Shown here piece by piece: positions 1 to 9,700 of a DNA stretch of 64,000 bases. The stretch lies in assembly GCF_024753545.1 (NCBI RefSeq), contig NZ_JANTOO010000011.1, positions 1-64,000 on the forward strand. Reading direction: 5' to 3'. The position numbers were made by a program, and so were the translations under genes. This DNA is from Lysinibacillus pinottii (GTDB lineage: Bacteria; Bacillota; Bacilli; Bacillales_A; Planococcaceae). Every line of letters begins with the position of its first letter. Within the stretch, counting starts at the first letter, position 1. The notes beneath the pieces were generated by a model. It ran no database searches and was not told the origin of the DNA. It was given only the letters and a program-made list of their open reading frames with translations.

Positions 1-122
1 CCATTGCCATTGCCATTACCATTACCATTGCCATTGCCATTGCCATTGCCATTGCCATTGCCATTGCCGTTACCATTGCCATTGCCGTTACCATTGCCAT
101 TGCCATTGCCATTACCATTGCC
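1..122 (-). repeat. Hexanucleotide repeat coding for an Asn-Gly array
   Basis: About twenty copies of a 6-bp unit (ccattg with ccatta/ccgtta variants). On the minus strand, in the protease frame, it reads as alternating Gly and Asn. Because the unit is six bases, gain or loss of copies keeps the frame and only changes linker length. The array continues past the left edge. Synonymous variants (GGT/GGC, AAC/AAT) break it up and should slow slippage. Confidence 0.95.
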
Positions 123-3100
123 TGGCTTTTCAACTAACACATCAAATGTTAGTGTGTGGTCACCATACGTTACCGTAATTGTCGTAGTCCCTTGACCTTT
201 TCCTTTTACAATGCCTGCTCTGACAGTAGCTATTTGATCATTCGCTACTTCGTAGGTTGCAAGCTTGGTAACATCTTTTACTGTTGTTTGACCATTGACA
301 GTAGTTACTTCAGTAATCTTAACGGTAACTTCTTTACCGATACTAGTTTCAACCTGTGCTTGGTCAATTTCTAGTGTTACGTTTGGTTCTACTACAACAG
401 GTTCTTCAACTGTAACATTTAACGTAACAGTATTTTCACCGTATGAAATAGTAATTGTAGTTGTGCCTTTACCTACGGCAGTTACTAATCCATTTGCTAC
501 TGTTGCAACATTTTTATCCTCAACAGCATACGTAGCTTTTGACGTTACGTCTTCCTCCGTTGCATCACCTTCTGCAGGTGTAGAGGTTTCCGTTACCTTA
601 AGCTGTGCAGTTTCCCCAACTGTTAGGTCTAGCTCAGTTGGATTTACAGACAGGGTAACTACAGGTTCTACTATCTCTTTTTCATATATTTTTGCTTCAC
701 CAACATTCCCGGCAGCATCCGTAATTACTACTGAGACAGCATTAGTTTCCGCTGTTACTGGGAATGTAAAGCTACCATCTTGATTTAACTCAAAAGCAAC
801 TGGCGCTTTTACTTGGCCATTTACCGTCGCAATATAGGAAGCTTTTAATTTATCATTTAAATTGTAATTTAAATCATATAAAGCTAACTCTTCATTGTAG
901 TCGATATATTTATCTGTTACTTGTCCTGTAGCGACACCTTCAGCCACTGAACCCGTAATTTCTGGTTTAGTCGTTTTCACGACAATAGGTCCAACATAAC
1001 CGGAAACTTGACCTGATGCTGCAAGACCAGTGAAGTCAATTGTATATAGACCATCTGGAATCTTTGTGGCAGGTTCTGATCCCCATGGTTTGTACTGCCC
1101 ACCAACATTCAGTGTATAAGAGCCTTTTCCTAGCGCTGTACCTGCATGGAGATAACCAATATAGCCGTCTCCGTATTCTCCACCTTCAGGATTCATAATA
1201 TCCCAAAGCTCGATATAGTTAGTTGTTACATCTCCAGTTAATGTGAATGAAAGGACCGCTGAGTCTTTCACGCCATCTCCGTTAAAGGATAGGTCTGTTT
1301 CTGTAATCTTATAATCTTTAATTTCCGTTACTGCCTCACCGCCAAGGTCAGCAGCGAATGGTAATGAGATTTCTGTATCTCCTCCATTAATGTAAATATA
1401 TCCTAGTATTTCAGAGCCGTTTGGCGCCGTAGCTTGTGAAGCAGTTAATGTAATATTTAAAATTTGCTCACCGTTTAGGTTAAATGTTGGCTGATCTACT
1501 GTAACAGTTGCATCACCAAATGTTTTGGTCACATCAACCGATACATTATAATTGCCACCGTTTCCTTTAATGTCTTTTACTAAAACTTGTTTCGTTACAG
1601 AAATATCCTGATCCTTAATTGTTTGTGGACCGAAAGTAACTGTACCTTTCAAGTTTTCTGTAACTGCACCCGTTCCATCTAGAATTGCGCTATCAAGTGC
1701 ATAAGCAAGAATTTCTGGATGAGCTGCAGCATACGCATTGACACGCCCAGCACCTTGAGAAAACACATCGTATTTTGTTTTATCTAATACCTGTGCTGTA
1801 TTAGACAATGCCACTTTTACATCAAACGCATTCCAATTAGGATTGGCTTGTTTAACTAATGCCACAATACCTGCGATATGAGGAGTTGCCATAGAAGTTC
1901 CTGTTTTGCGACCATAAGCTTCCGCATAATCCGCATCTGGGAAATCCTTTTTATACATTGGAATCGTTGACATAATATTTGTACCAGGTGCACTTACATC
2001 TGGTTTAATATCAAAGTTTGGAGTAGATGGTCCACGTGAACTAGAAGAGTTTACATCATCTCCTAGTGTCTTTGTGGAAGCAAATTTACTAAAGCTTACT
2101 TTGCCTTTTCCGCCTGCTAATGCAGCGCGAATTGCATTGCCATCCGTTTGGGACATATCAAATGTTGGTAGATATTCGAATGCATCACCAAGGAATGTGC
2201 CCGAAATGTCCGGTGCATTTGATCCACCTGCAAAGTTATGAATAATAGTTGCGACAGCTCCATTTGCCTTTGCATTTGCAATTTTATCAACGAAGGCGAT
2301 ACTGCCACGCGAAATTAATGCCACTTTACCGTTTACATCAATTCCTTCAAAGTCTTTTACTTCTCCATTTCCAGGAACAGCAACTAGATCAAATTCTCCT
2401 TGAAGTTGTGTAGCTACATTTTTCCCGAAAGTAGTCCCCATTAATGGAAGCTGTTTAGTTAAGTTGTAGTTGCCAACTGTAACTTTCACTTCCCCGTTGT
2501 ACATTGTTTCTGGATTTGTTGTGTTACCAACAGCGATTCCTAGGCGAGCGGTTGCAGGAGTGCCCATTGTTCCTCGATTTGGACCAGAGTTCCCTGTTGC
2601 AACTACTCCGATTGTTCCAGCTATCATTGCATTATTTATAGCAAATGAACCAGCATCTGTTTCAGTGTTAGCTCCACCGCCAAGTGAAAGGTTGATAATG
2701 TCCATTTTTTCAATGACAGCCGTTTCAATTGCTTTAACAATACCAGATGTAGCACCACTTCCATATGCTCCAAGAACACGGTAAGCATAAAGGTCTACTT
2801 TTGGAGCAATCCCTTTAATGCCGTATTCGTTAGCACCGATTGCTGCAATTGTTCCAGCAACATGTGTACCGTGAGAAGTATAGAACGCGCTTCCTTTTTC
2901 ATTAAATTCAGGTGTCCCAGCTGGACGCTCTGAAGGCGATGTTTCTGATGCATCATTATCTGCCCGAGGCTTCGTATAAGTGGATGAATTTGGAATAAAG
3001 TTTTTTCCACCTTTATAAATTCCAGCAAACTCAGGGTGATCTACATCAATACCAGTATCTAACACGGCTACTTTTATTCCTTGTCCTTCAAGTCCTTCCT

Positions 3101-3731
3101 TCCAAAGCTCTTCGATGCCAAGAAAAGAATTACTTGTATTCATTTGAGCTTCTAATAGGTCTTCTTTAATAAGTTCTGATGATTTCGCCGTATCCTCTTC
3201 GGATGCGTGAACAATAACATCAGGTTCGATTAATGTAATGCCTTCTACTGTAAGCAGTTTCGGAAGATCGTTTGCTTTTACAGTTGCCGCAAAACCGTTT
3301 AAAACAGTATCAAATGTGTATCCTTGAGTCAGCTGTACCTTTTTAGTAGCTAACTCTTTTTTTACTTGTGCTTGTTGTACTTTTACATTGGAGCGAACTT
3401 CTTTTGCTTGAGCCTTAGAGAATTTTTCCCCATTGATTTCGCTTATTCCCTGCTCTAATGCAACAGGCTTTTCAGATAAATGGACAATGACTGGAACCTG
3501 TTGATTGCCTGATACATTTTCTAAGCTTTCGTGAAGAGTTGGACCATCTTTAGACAGGCTTAGCTGTTCCGCAATAGCCGCTTTTAGTTGGATAATACTT
3601 TCATTTTGACTATCCGGTTTGAATGGTTTCGAATCTTCAGCACTAGCACTCGACAATGGAACCAATAAAGAGAGCACCATAACGAAAACTAGAATACTAC
3701 TTAAAAACTTCATAAACTTAAAATTTTTCAA
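1..3731 (-). CDS. Secreted subtilisin-like (S8) protease, Vpr/lactocepin type, C-terminus off the left edge
   Basis: Start is TTG at 3731: the GGGGAGG at 3741-3747 is 9 bases upstream, and the nearer ATG (3738) runs straight into a stop. The first ~33 residues are a signal peptide ending Ala-Ser-Ala. A propeptide of inhibitor I9 type follows (about 60-170). The catalytic triad is visible: Asp225 (VLDTGID), His287 (SHGTHVAGT) and Ser613 (GTSMATPH). A protease-associated domain is inserted between His and Ser (about 415-530). After the catalytic domain come beta-sandwich regions and two bacterial Ig-like (BIg2) modules (about 1024-1102 and 1107-1202), then an Asn-Gly repeat that runs out of the window. 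1243 residues are visible. The role is extracellular proteolysis; cell-wall attachment beyond the edge (for example SLH domains, common in Lysinibacillus) is inference. Confidence 0.93.
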   Translation of the reverse strand, partial: MKNFKFMKFLSSILVFVMVLSLLVPLSSASAEDSKPFKPDSQNESIIQLKAAIAEQLSLSKDGPTLHESLENVSGNQQVPVIVHLSEKPVALEQGISEINGEKFSKAQAKEVRSNVKVQQAQVKKELATKKVQLTQGYTFDTVLNGFAATVKANDLPKLLTVEGITLIEPDVIVHASEEDTAKSSELIKEDLLEAQMNTSNSFLGIEELWKEGLEGQGIKVAVLDTGIDVDHPEFAGIYKGGKNFIPNSSTYTKPRADNDASETSPSERPAGTPEFNEKGSAFYTSHGTHVAGTIAAIGANEYGIKGIAPKVDLYAYRVLGAYGSGATSGIVKAIETAVIEKMDIINLSLGGGANTETDAGSFAINNAMIAGTIGVVATGNSGPNRGTMGTPATARLGIAVGNTTNPETMYNGEVKVTVGNYNLTKQLPLMGTTFGKNVATQLQGEFDLVAVPGNGEVKDFEGIDVNGKVALISRGSIAFVDKIANAKANGAVATIIHNFAGGSNAPDISGTFLGDAFEYLPTFDMSQTDGNAIRAALAGGKGKVSFSKFASTKTLGDDVNSSSSRGPSTPNFDIKPDVSAPGTNIMSTIPMYKKDFPDADYAEAYGRKTGTSMATPHIAGIVALVKQANPNWNAFDVKVALSNTAQVLDKTKYDVFSQGAGRVNAYAAAHPEILAYALDSAILDGTGAVTENLKGTVTFGPQTIKDQDISVTKQVLVKDIKGNGGNYNVSVDVTKTFGDATVTVDQPTFNLNGEQILNITLTASQATAPNGSEILGYIYINGGDTEISLPFAADLGGEAVTEIKDYKITETDLSFNGDGVKDSAVLSFTLTGDVTTNYIELWDIMNPEGGEYGDGYIGYLHAGTALGKGSYTLNVGGQYKPWGSEPATKIPDGLYTIDFTGLAASGQVSGYVGPIVVKTTKPEITGSVAEGVATGQVTDKYIDYNEELALYDLNYNLNDKLKASYIATVNGQVKAPVAFELNQDGSFTFPVTAETNAVSVVITDAAGNVGEAKIYEKEIVEPVVTLSVNPTELDLTVGETAQLKVTETSTPAEGDATEEDVTSKATYAVEDKNVATVANGLVTAVGKGTTTITISYGENTVTLNVTVEEPVVVEPNVTLEIDQAQVETSIGKEVTVKITEVTTVNGQTTVKDVTKLATYEVANDQIATVRAGIVKGKGQGTTTITVTYGDHTLTFDVLVEKPGNGNGNGNGNGNGNGNGNGNGNGNGNGNGNGNGNGNGNGN

Positions 3732-4062
3732 ATCGCATTTCCTCCCCTACCCTTAATTGTCACACTTTTCAGTTTAGTGTGATATTTCCAATTTATCACA
3801 ATCTAACTAATTCGAATATCGGAATATTTAAATATTCTGAAATATTGATAATTAGTATCATTTTATGAATGATAGATTGAATCTTTTTTCCTAGTAATGG
3901 AATAAAAGGTTATAACTTTCAAATGAGAAATGCTAATACATTTTGCCTGGGTAATCCTACCAAAGTACTGTCGATTGTGTCGTAATTTAGAGAAAAGGAG
4001 GGAGACCATTTGAAGGAGCGCTGGAAGGGGAATCTTTATAGAGTGTAATCTTGAAATAAAAA
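3732..4062. other. Intergenic region upstream of the protease, with two inverted repeats
   Basis: No credible gene. Next to the protease ribosome site, 3760-3782 is an inverted repeat (TCACACT, 9-base loop, AGTGTGA) that would fold in the mRNA leader or act as an operator. Further up, 3822-3837 is a perfect 16-bp palindrome (GAATATTTAAATATTC) in an AT-rich tract. Both are plausible control sites for the minus-strand protease gene. I could not fix a -35/-10 pair with confidence. Confidence 0.5.
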
Positions 4063-4088
4063 AACTAGCGATTATTTAATCGCTAGTT
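4063..4088 (-). terminator. Rho-independent terminator of the MFS gene
   Basis: Twelve-base arms AACTAGCGATTA / TAATCGCTAGTT. On the minus strand the hairpin is followed by a T-rich run (reverse of the A run at 4056-4064). It lies 21 bases beyond the MFS stop codon. Confidence 0.85.
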
Positions 4089-4109
4089 ATTAGTGCAGGA
4101 TGAAGTGTA

Positions 4110-5288
4110 TCATTGTTTTTGATCTAAGTGATGACTAAAAAATGTTAGCAGGCTTGCACAGACTGCAACGAGTCCACCGACCCATGTTACATTCATTAAA
4201 TTCCCTTGATGATAGACGATGCCGCCTAATGCAGAACCAAAGGCAATTCCTACGTTACTTGCTACAGGCATTAGTGAAGCGGCTAATCCTTTAGCACTTG
4301 GCTGGTAAATTTCAGCGAGATCAATTAAATAAAGCTGAGTAGATGTTGTTAACAGGATAGCCATTAGCGACATTAAGCCTATGTTAGCTAGTCCTAAAAT
4401 AAATTGATTGGTGGTCCAAAATAAGCATATTAGAACAATTGCCTGCAGGAGAAAAACAAACCGAAGGCGACCGATAGGATTGTGATTGGCAATTTTACCA
4501 GCGAGTATATTGCTGAATATCGAAATAAACCCATAGCCAAAAAGAATAAAACTAATGGAATTATGTGGGGCCCCCATCCCCTTCAAAATAGGAACAAGGT
4601 ACGTAAAGACTGTATATGTTGCACCAAATCCTAGGGCAGGAATGAAAAAAGCCATTAAAATACGCGGCTTGAGTATCAGAGAAAACTGATCCCGTATGGA
4701 GCTCCGTACTTGACTGAGTCCATTTGGTAAGGCAAAAAAGGATGCCATAAACGCAACCCCTCCCAGTAGAGTGGTTAACATGAAGGCGGCATTCCATCCA
4801 TACGAGTTGGAAATGACAATACCAATCGGTACCCCCACGACATTTGCCAGTGTGAAACCGCCGAAAACGAATGATATAGCAAGTCCCCGTTTGTTAATTG
4901 GCATGGTTTCGCTTGCAACAATCATGGCTAGAGAAATTAATACGCCCGTTACAATTGCTGTCATAATACGAAGTATCAGTAGCATAATGTAGTTCGTAGA
5001 AATAATGCACAAAGCATTAAAGACAATGAAAGATGCTATCAAAAACAGCATCCATTTACGCTTTGGAAAGTGACTTGTTGCGGACATCACCAGTGGTGTA
5101 GCAACGGCAAATGTAATGGCAAATGCAGAAACGAGTGTGCCTGCTTTTGCATTCGTCATTTCTAGACTTGAAGAAATATCAGTCAAGATTCCGACAATTA
5201 CAAATTCGCTTGTCCCCAGCACAAATGTTAATGAAGTAAGTGTTAAAATAAGTAACCAATGTCGCTTGGATAATTGTGTGTGGTGCAT
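4110..5288 (-). CDS. MFS transporter, DHA1 family efflux pump
   Basis: 392 residues with about 12 hydrophobic helices. The N-terminal helix contains LGTSEFVIVGIL and is followed by SLEMTNAKAGTLVSAFA, typical of the DHA1 group that includes B. subtilis PbuE and the AraJ/YdhP pumps. It probably exports a small molecule by proton antiport; the substrate cannot be read from sequence. The start is ATG 5288 because GGAAAGAGG lies just upstream; the frame stays open 21 codons further, but that stretch has no ribosome site and does not look like protein. Monocistronic, with its own terminator. Confidence 0.85.
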   Translation of the reverse strand: MHHTQLSKRHWLLILTLTSLTFVLGTSEFVIVGILTDISSSLEMTNAKAGTLVSAFAITFAVATPLVMSATSHFPKRKWMLFLIASFIVFNALCIISTNYIMLLILRIMTAIVTGVLISLAMIVASETMPINKRGLAISFVFGGFTLANVVGVPIGIVISNSYGWNAAFMLTTLLGGVAFMASFFALPNGLSQVRSSIRDQFSLILKPRILMAFFIPALGFGATYTVFTYLVPILKGMGAPHNSISFILFGYGFISIFSNILAGKIANHNPIGRLRFVFLLQAIVLICLFWTTNQFILGLANIGLMSLMAILLTTSTQLYLIDLAEIYQPSAKGLAASLMPVASNVGIAFGSALGGIVYHQGNLMNVTWVGGLVAVCASLLTFFSHHLDQKQ

Positions 5289-5584
5289 AGATACCTCTTT
5301 CCTAGATGAATATACATGTGTCACAGAGTAGATAAACAACCTAAACATCATATCATAATATTTTTACAAGAAAAATCACGAGATTATTGGATTTACACTT
5401 TCGATAAAGCTACTGATTTTAAAAGCTACATCAAGTATTGTTAAACATTATGCCTGCTACCTCCATTTTCAATGAAGGAGGAATATACTAAATTTGCACG
5501 AACCTTTACATAAAGCAATCTTGTTCAATATCTGCCATATTCACTCAAAAATACTACCTTTAAAAGGGAAAAGGAAGGTTCAAG

Positions 5585-6412
5585 ATGATTCAATTCCAAA
5601 ACAATATTATGACAGTTTTTCAAAGTGCGTTATATATGACTACTTCAGCAATCATTCAAACGAATGAAGCAATCATTATGACAGATCCTAATTGGTTGCC
5701 TAACGAAATTCAAGAAATTCAAGATTATATAAACAATATTCAAGGTAACAAGCAACTATATATTATTTATACACATAGCGACTTTGACCATATAATTGGT
5801 TCAGGAGCGTTTCCAGAGGCCAAGGTAATTGCCTCTAAACGATTTGCTGACAATTTGAATAAAGCAGAAAGCATTCAAAAAATTCATCAATTTGATCAAA
5901 AGTATTATTTACATAGGAGTTATTCCCCAGTATACCCTTCAGTTGATATTGTCATTTCTGAGGATGGTTATACATTAGAGTTGGATTCAATTACGATGAC
6001 CTTTTATCAAGCCCCTGGTCATACGGATGATGGTTTATTTACAGTGATAGAGCCATATGGGTTTTTTGTTTCCGGCGATTACTTGTCGGATGTTGAATTT
6101 CCATTCATCTTCAGCAGCTATAAGGATTATGTAAATACAATTAATAAGGCTGAAAAGATTTTACTCACTCATGCCATCACAACCCATATACCTGGTCACG
6201 GATTAACAACACAAAATCTACAAGAAATTCAAAAAAGGATCGATAGCTCAAAGTATTACTTAACAAAGCTTCCGCACGATAAAGGAGAGTTAGAACAATA
6301 TTTAAGGAGTGAGTATTCATTTTTTGAGGGGATGAAAAGGATTCATAGTGACAATAAGGAGATGATCCAAAAAGAAAATTTAGAAGAGCAATTGAAGTCT
6401 TCTAAAATGTAA
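5585..6412 (+). CDS. Metallo-beta-lactamase-fold hydrolase
   Basis: 275 residues. The zinc motif is clear: THSDFDH gives His64, Asp66, Asp68 and His69 (a variant of HxHxDH in which the first His is replaced by Ser at 65), followed by APGHTDDG, SGDYLSD and HIPGHG, which supply the remaining metal ligands. This is the cytosolic hydrolase group of the fold (glyoxalase II/lactonase-like); the substrate is unknown. The start has AAGGAAGG a few bases upstream. It is divergent from the MFS gene across about 300 bases of AT-rich DNA and stands alone. Confidence 0.85.
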   Translation: MIQFQNNIMTVFQSALYMTTSAIIQTNEAIIMTDPNWLPNEIQEIQDYINNIQGNKQLYIIYTHSDFDHIIGSGAFPEAKVIASKRFADNLNKAESIQKIHQFDQKYYLHRSYSPVYPSVDIVISEDGYTLELDSITMTFYQAPGHTDDGLFTVIEPYGFFVSGDYLSDVEFPFIFSSYKDYVNTINKAEKILLTHAITTHIPGHGLTTQNLQEIQKRIDSSKYYLTKLPHDKGELEQYLRSEYSFFEGMKRIHSDNKEMIQKENLEEQLKSSKM

Positions 6413-6436
6413 TGAAGTATATGACAAAGCAACCAA

Positions 6437-6470
6437 AAAGGAGATTGGCTTGCAATAGCCAGTCTCCTTT
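6437..6470. terminator. Bidirectional terminator between converging genes
   Basis: Stem AAAGGAGA-TTGGCT / AGCCA-TCTCCTTT with a six-base loop. It has A-rich flank on the left and T-rich flank on the right, so it can serve both the MBL gene (+) and the dus gene (-). Confidence 0.8.
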
Positions 6471-6480
6471 ATTATGAGGG

Positions 6481-7458
6481 TTACTTTGTTAATTCGTTTC
6501 TAGTGAAGGCTGCAAGTAGTTCACGTACTTCATCAGTTGAATGGGCATTGATTAATTGAATGCGTAATTGATTAGCTCCCTTGAAGCCACGCACATATAT
6601 TTTAAAGAAACGTTGTAATGCTTTAAATGAACGAGTTTCAAATTCCTTGGAATATTGATCATGAAGATCAAGGTGAAGGTATAGCAAGTTCAGGTATTCT
6701 TCAGCACTATGCTCTTTTGGATCTTGTTCAAAGGCATATGGATTTGAAAACACGCCTCTCCCAATCATTATCCCATCGATACCATATTGCTCAGCTAATT
6801 TTAAACCTGTTACTCGGTCAGGAATATCTCCGTTGATCGTTAGCAAAGTTTCAGGAGCAATGTCATCCCGTAGTTTTTTAATATCCGCAATCAATTCCCA
6901 ATGTGCGGGGACCTTGCTCATTTCTTCTCGGGTACGTAGATGAATAGAAAGATTAGCGATGTTTTGTTTTAAAATATGAGTGAGCCACTCACGCCACTCT
7001 GCTACATCTGTAAAACCAAGTCTTGTTTTTACGCTAACAGGTAAACCACCAGCTTTAGCGGCTTGGATAATCTCTGATGCTAATGCAGGATGAAGTATTA
7101 AGCCGGCTCCTTTACCTCGCTCAGCCACATTATCGACGGGGCAACCCATATTAATATCGATACCTTTAAAGCCCAGCTCTTTCATGCCGATACTCATTTG
7201 ACGGAAATGTTCAGGGGTGTCTCCCCAAATATGGGCAACCATCGGCTGTTCATCTTCTGTGAAAGCTAAGCGGTTACGAACGCTATCCATACCGTCTGGA
7301 TGACAATAGCTTGTCGTATTGGTGAATTCCGTGAAAAATACGTCGGGACGACCTGCCTCACTAATGACATGACGAAATACAACATCTGTCACATCCTCCA
7401 TAGGTGCTAAAATGAAAAATGGCCGTGGTAAATCAAGCCAGAAATTATTTTCGTTCAT
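6481..7458 (-). CDS. tRNA-dihydrouridine synthase family protein
   Basis: 325 residues, a TIM-barrel flavoprotein of the Dus family that reduces uridine to dihydrouridine in the tRNA D loop with FMN and NADPH. Family signatures are an N-terminal ILAPMEDVTD, then INMGCPVDNV with the expected catalytic Cys106, GLPVSVKTRLGF, INGDI and GIMIGRGVFSNPYAF at the phosphate-binding end. The short length and sequence resemble the compact Dus proteins rather than B. subtilis DusB; the exact subclass is uncertain. GAGAGGAT precedes the ATG. Monocistronic, converging on the MBL gene. Confidence 0.9.
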   Translation of the reverse strand: MNENNFWLDLPRPFFILAPMEDVTDVVFRHVISEAGRPDVFFTEFTNTTSYCHPDGMDSVRNRLAFTEDEQPMVAHIWGDTPEHFRQMSIGMKELGFKGIDINMGCPVDNVAERGKGAGLILHPALASEIIQAAKAGGLPVSVKTRLGFTDVAEWREWLTHILKQNIANLSIHLRTREEMSKVPAHWELIADIKKLRDDIAPETLLTINGDIPDRVTGLKLAEQYGIDGIMIGRGVFSNPYAFEQDPKEHSAEEYLNLLYLHLDLHDQYSKEFETRSFKALQRFFKIYVRGFKGANQLRIQLINAHSTDEVRELLAAFTRNELTK

Positions 7459-7720
7459 TGATGAATATCCTCTCTTTCCAAAATACTACCTTGCAAAAAG
7501 ATAACATATTTCCTTTATTTCTTCACAATTAAATGGCCTAGCCTAATACGAGAAACTTCAGAGATGCTCTTCTTTAAATTAGTGAGGATTAAATGTAGGT
7601 CTTCACAGCATTTTTATTGTTAATCTAAAGGGGATGTAATTAGTATTTATAAGAAATATTGACATTTATTTTTCAGACCACTAAGCTTAATTGGAAATAG
7701 AGCAGGGAGGAGGATTGCCG

Positions 7721-9595
7721 GTGGAATTTGTGACATTACATTGTCCTAATTGTAATGGGAAAATTGAATTTAAAGAGGGGCAATCATTCAAATGTCCGTA
7801 TTGTGATACTGAAATAATGTTAAAAGAAAATAAAGTCTACTATGTAGATCAAACGATTAATAACTATTATGGGACAACTGCTCCTCATACTACGATACGA
7901 CCAAAAACGAATTTAAAAGCACTTCTTCTTATACCGATTGTCTTTCTATGTATATTTTTTGCTTATTTACTTTTAACCAATAATCAAAAAGAAGAAGGAA
8001 ATTATGGAGTAACATCTGTACGAACAATACCTGAAAGTGAGGTTCTACTACACTTTTTAAAGGATGTTTTTGAAAAGGGGGAAGTAATGCCAAGTAAAGA
8101 GGAAATCGCAAGTATTCGTTATTTGGCTGCCTATTTTTCGGAGGAACAATGGCATTTTGATTACAGTCTGGACGATCCGTTTACAAATAAGGAAGCAGAA
8201 ATTGTGACCTATACTATTCAGGATAAGTTATTAAATACGCAAAAAATTGAACAAAAGGATTTCGAAGCATTTACTGGATTGACTGTATTGAAGCTGATGA
8301 ATGATTATGAAATATCGCAAAGTGAAAAAGTAAGCTTTCGACATTTGAAAAACTTGAAAAGCTATACAGGAAGCTTTAATGAATCTTTTAGTAAAATTGC
8401 GGAATACTTTAGCGATAAATCAATGGTTTCAGAACTCTCTATCCAAATTCGAAATAATAATGAACTTGCCTTATTGTTAGAGTTTCCTAATCTTCAATCC
8501 CTAGAAATATCGTATATGACGGAGGAGGTCACAGATTTCCAGCTTCTAAATAAATTGCCGCTAAAATCTCTGTCATTAAAATTCACCAATGATTTAAATT
8601 GGCTGTCTAGTTTAACGAATTTAGAATCATTAACAATCGATATTAGTGAGGCGACAGATTTTAGCTCTTTTTATTCACTGAATCAATTACAGAAATTGAA
8701 GCTTACATCGGTAAGAAATTTAAAAACACTTGATTTTATACAAAACATGCCTAATCTACAATCACTTGATCTTGAATATATGAACATCGCCAATTTAGAA
8801 AAATTAAGAAATAAATCATCTTTAACAAAGCTACGTTTATCTTCTCCGGGTCAATTGGAATTACTTGATATTGTGAACAGTCTAACATCACTAACGGAGT
8901 TAACGGTAACTGATTATTATGGCGATACATCACCGATTGTAGCCCCCCATTTAAAGAAGGCTGAAATTACAGGTTCTTTTATACCAAAGCTAGAGGCACC
9001 TAGTTTAAAAGATTTGACTGTCTATATAAGTGGAAAGGATTCGACATTAAATGGTGCAGAATTACTTAAATACCCAATGCTAGAACAACTGACGGCGAAA
9101 GAGTATGGGGTTTTTACAGAGATTAGCTCTTTAAATGGCTTACCCAATTTGCAAACACTACATTTAGACGAGACATTTTTTGATGAAGAAACGAGTGAAC
9201 TATTCAATCTAAAACATGTAAAAACATTAAATTGTTCAAAATGTAATTTTCAATTTAATAGTGAACATCCATTAACGAACAACGTGCTGTTGCATTTAAC
9301 TTTAAATGATGTATCGATGCGAGTAGGTAATGGTGATTGGGTACATGAGGATGATAAGGTGATGCCTTTCTTTGCTGGTTTTTCAGCTCTACGTTCATTT
9401 ACTTTACAGGATAGTTCATTACAATCGTTGAATTTTATGGAGAGTTGGCAACAAATTGAGGTTCTTCATTTAGAAAACAACGCTATTTCAAACATAGAGC
9501 CTTTAGTGAATCTACCCAATTTGAAAAAGCTTTATATTTTAGGAAACCCGGTACAAAATCAATCCGCTCTAGATAAAGGAATTGTGATTTATTAA
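7721..9595 (+). CDS. Zinc-ribbon, membrane-anchored leucine-rich-repeat protein
   Basis: 624 residues. I place the start at GTG 7721, because GGGAGGAGG sits 7 bases upstream; an in-frame TTG at 7691 has no ribosome site. The N-terminus is a short zinc ribbon (Cys8, Cys11, Cys25, Cys28 in CPNC and CPYC). One transmembrane helix spans about 66-86. A linker and a helical segment follow, and from about residue 200 to the end there are repeated L-x-x-L-x-L units typical of leucine-rich repeats, ending in a cap (LENNAISNIEPLVNLPNLKKLYILGNP). With the ribbon inside, the LRR would be outside, which suggests a surface binding or sensing role. No enzyme domain is seen. Topology is inferred. Confidence 0.8.
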   Translation: MEFVTLHCPNCNGKIEFKEGQSFKCPYCDTEIMLKENKVYYVDQTINNYYGTTAPHTTIRPKTNLKALLLIPIVFLCIFFAYLLLTNNQKEEGNYGVTSVRTIPESEVLLHFLKDVFEKGEVMPSKEEIASIRYLAAYFSEEQWHFDYSLDDPFTNKEAEIVTYTIQDKLLNTQKIEQKDFEAFTGLTVLKLMNDYEISQSEKVSFRHLKNLKSYTGSFNESFSKIAEYFSDKSMVSELSIQIRNNNELALLLEFPNLQSLEISYMTEEVTDFQLLNKLPLKSLSLKFTNDLNWLSSLTNLESLTIDISEATDFSSFYSLNQLQKLKLTSVRNLKTLDFIQNMPNLQSLDLEYMNIANLEKLRNKSSLTKLRLSSPGQLELLDIVNSLTSLTELTVTDYYGDTSPIVAPHLKKAEITGSFIPKLEAPSLKDLTVYISGKDSTLNGAELLKYPMLEQLTAKEYGVFTEISSLNGLPNLQTLHLDETFFDEETSELFNLKHVKTLNCSKCNFQFNSEHPLTNNVLLHLTLNDVSMRVGNGDWVHEDDKVMPFFAGFSALRSFTLQDSSLQSLNFMESWQQIEVLHLENNAISNIEPLVNLPNLKKLYILGNPVQNQSALDKGIVIY

Positions 9596-9700
9596 AGACA
9601 TGTGCGTGCAATTTAAAATATTTTATAGTTTATTTCATGAAAGCTCGTAGTGGTACACATGTGAGAAGCAATAGAATAGTTTTTATGGGAGGACCGGAAG

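Noticed and set aside
4..374. Plus-strand open frames rich in Leu-Pro over the left edge
   Set aside because: They are the antisense of the Asn-Gly repeat and Ig-like region of the protease; there is no ribosome site.
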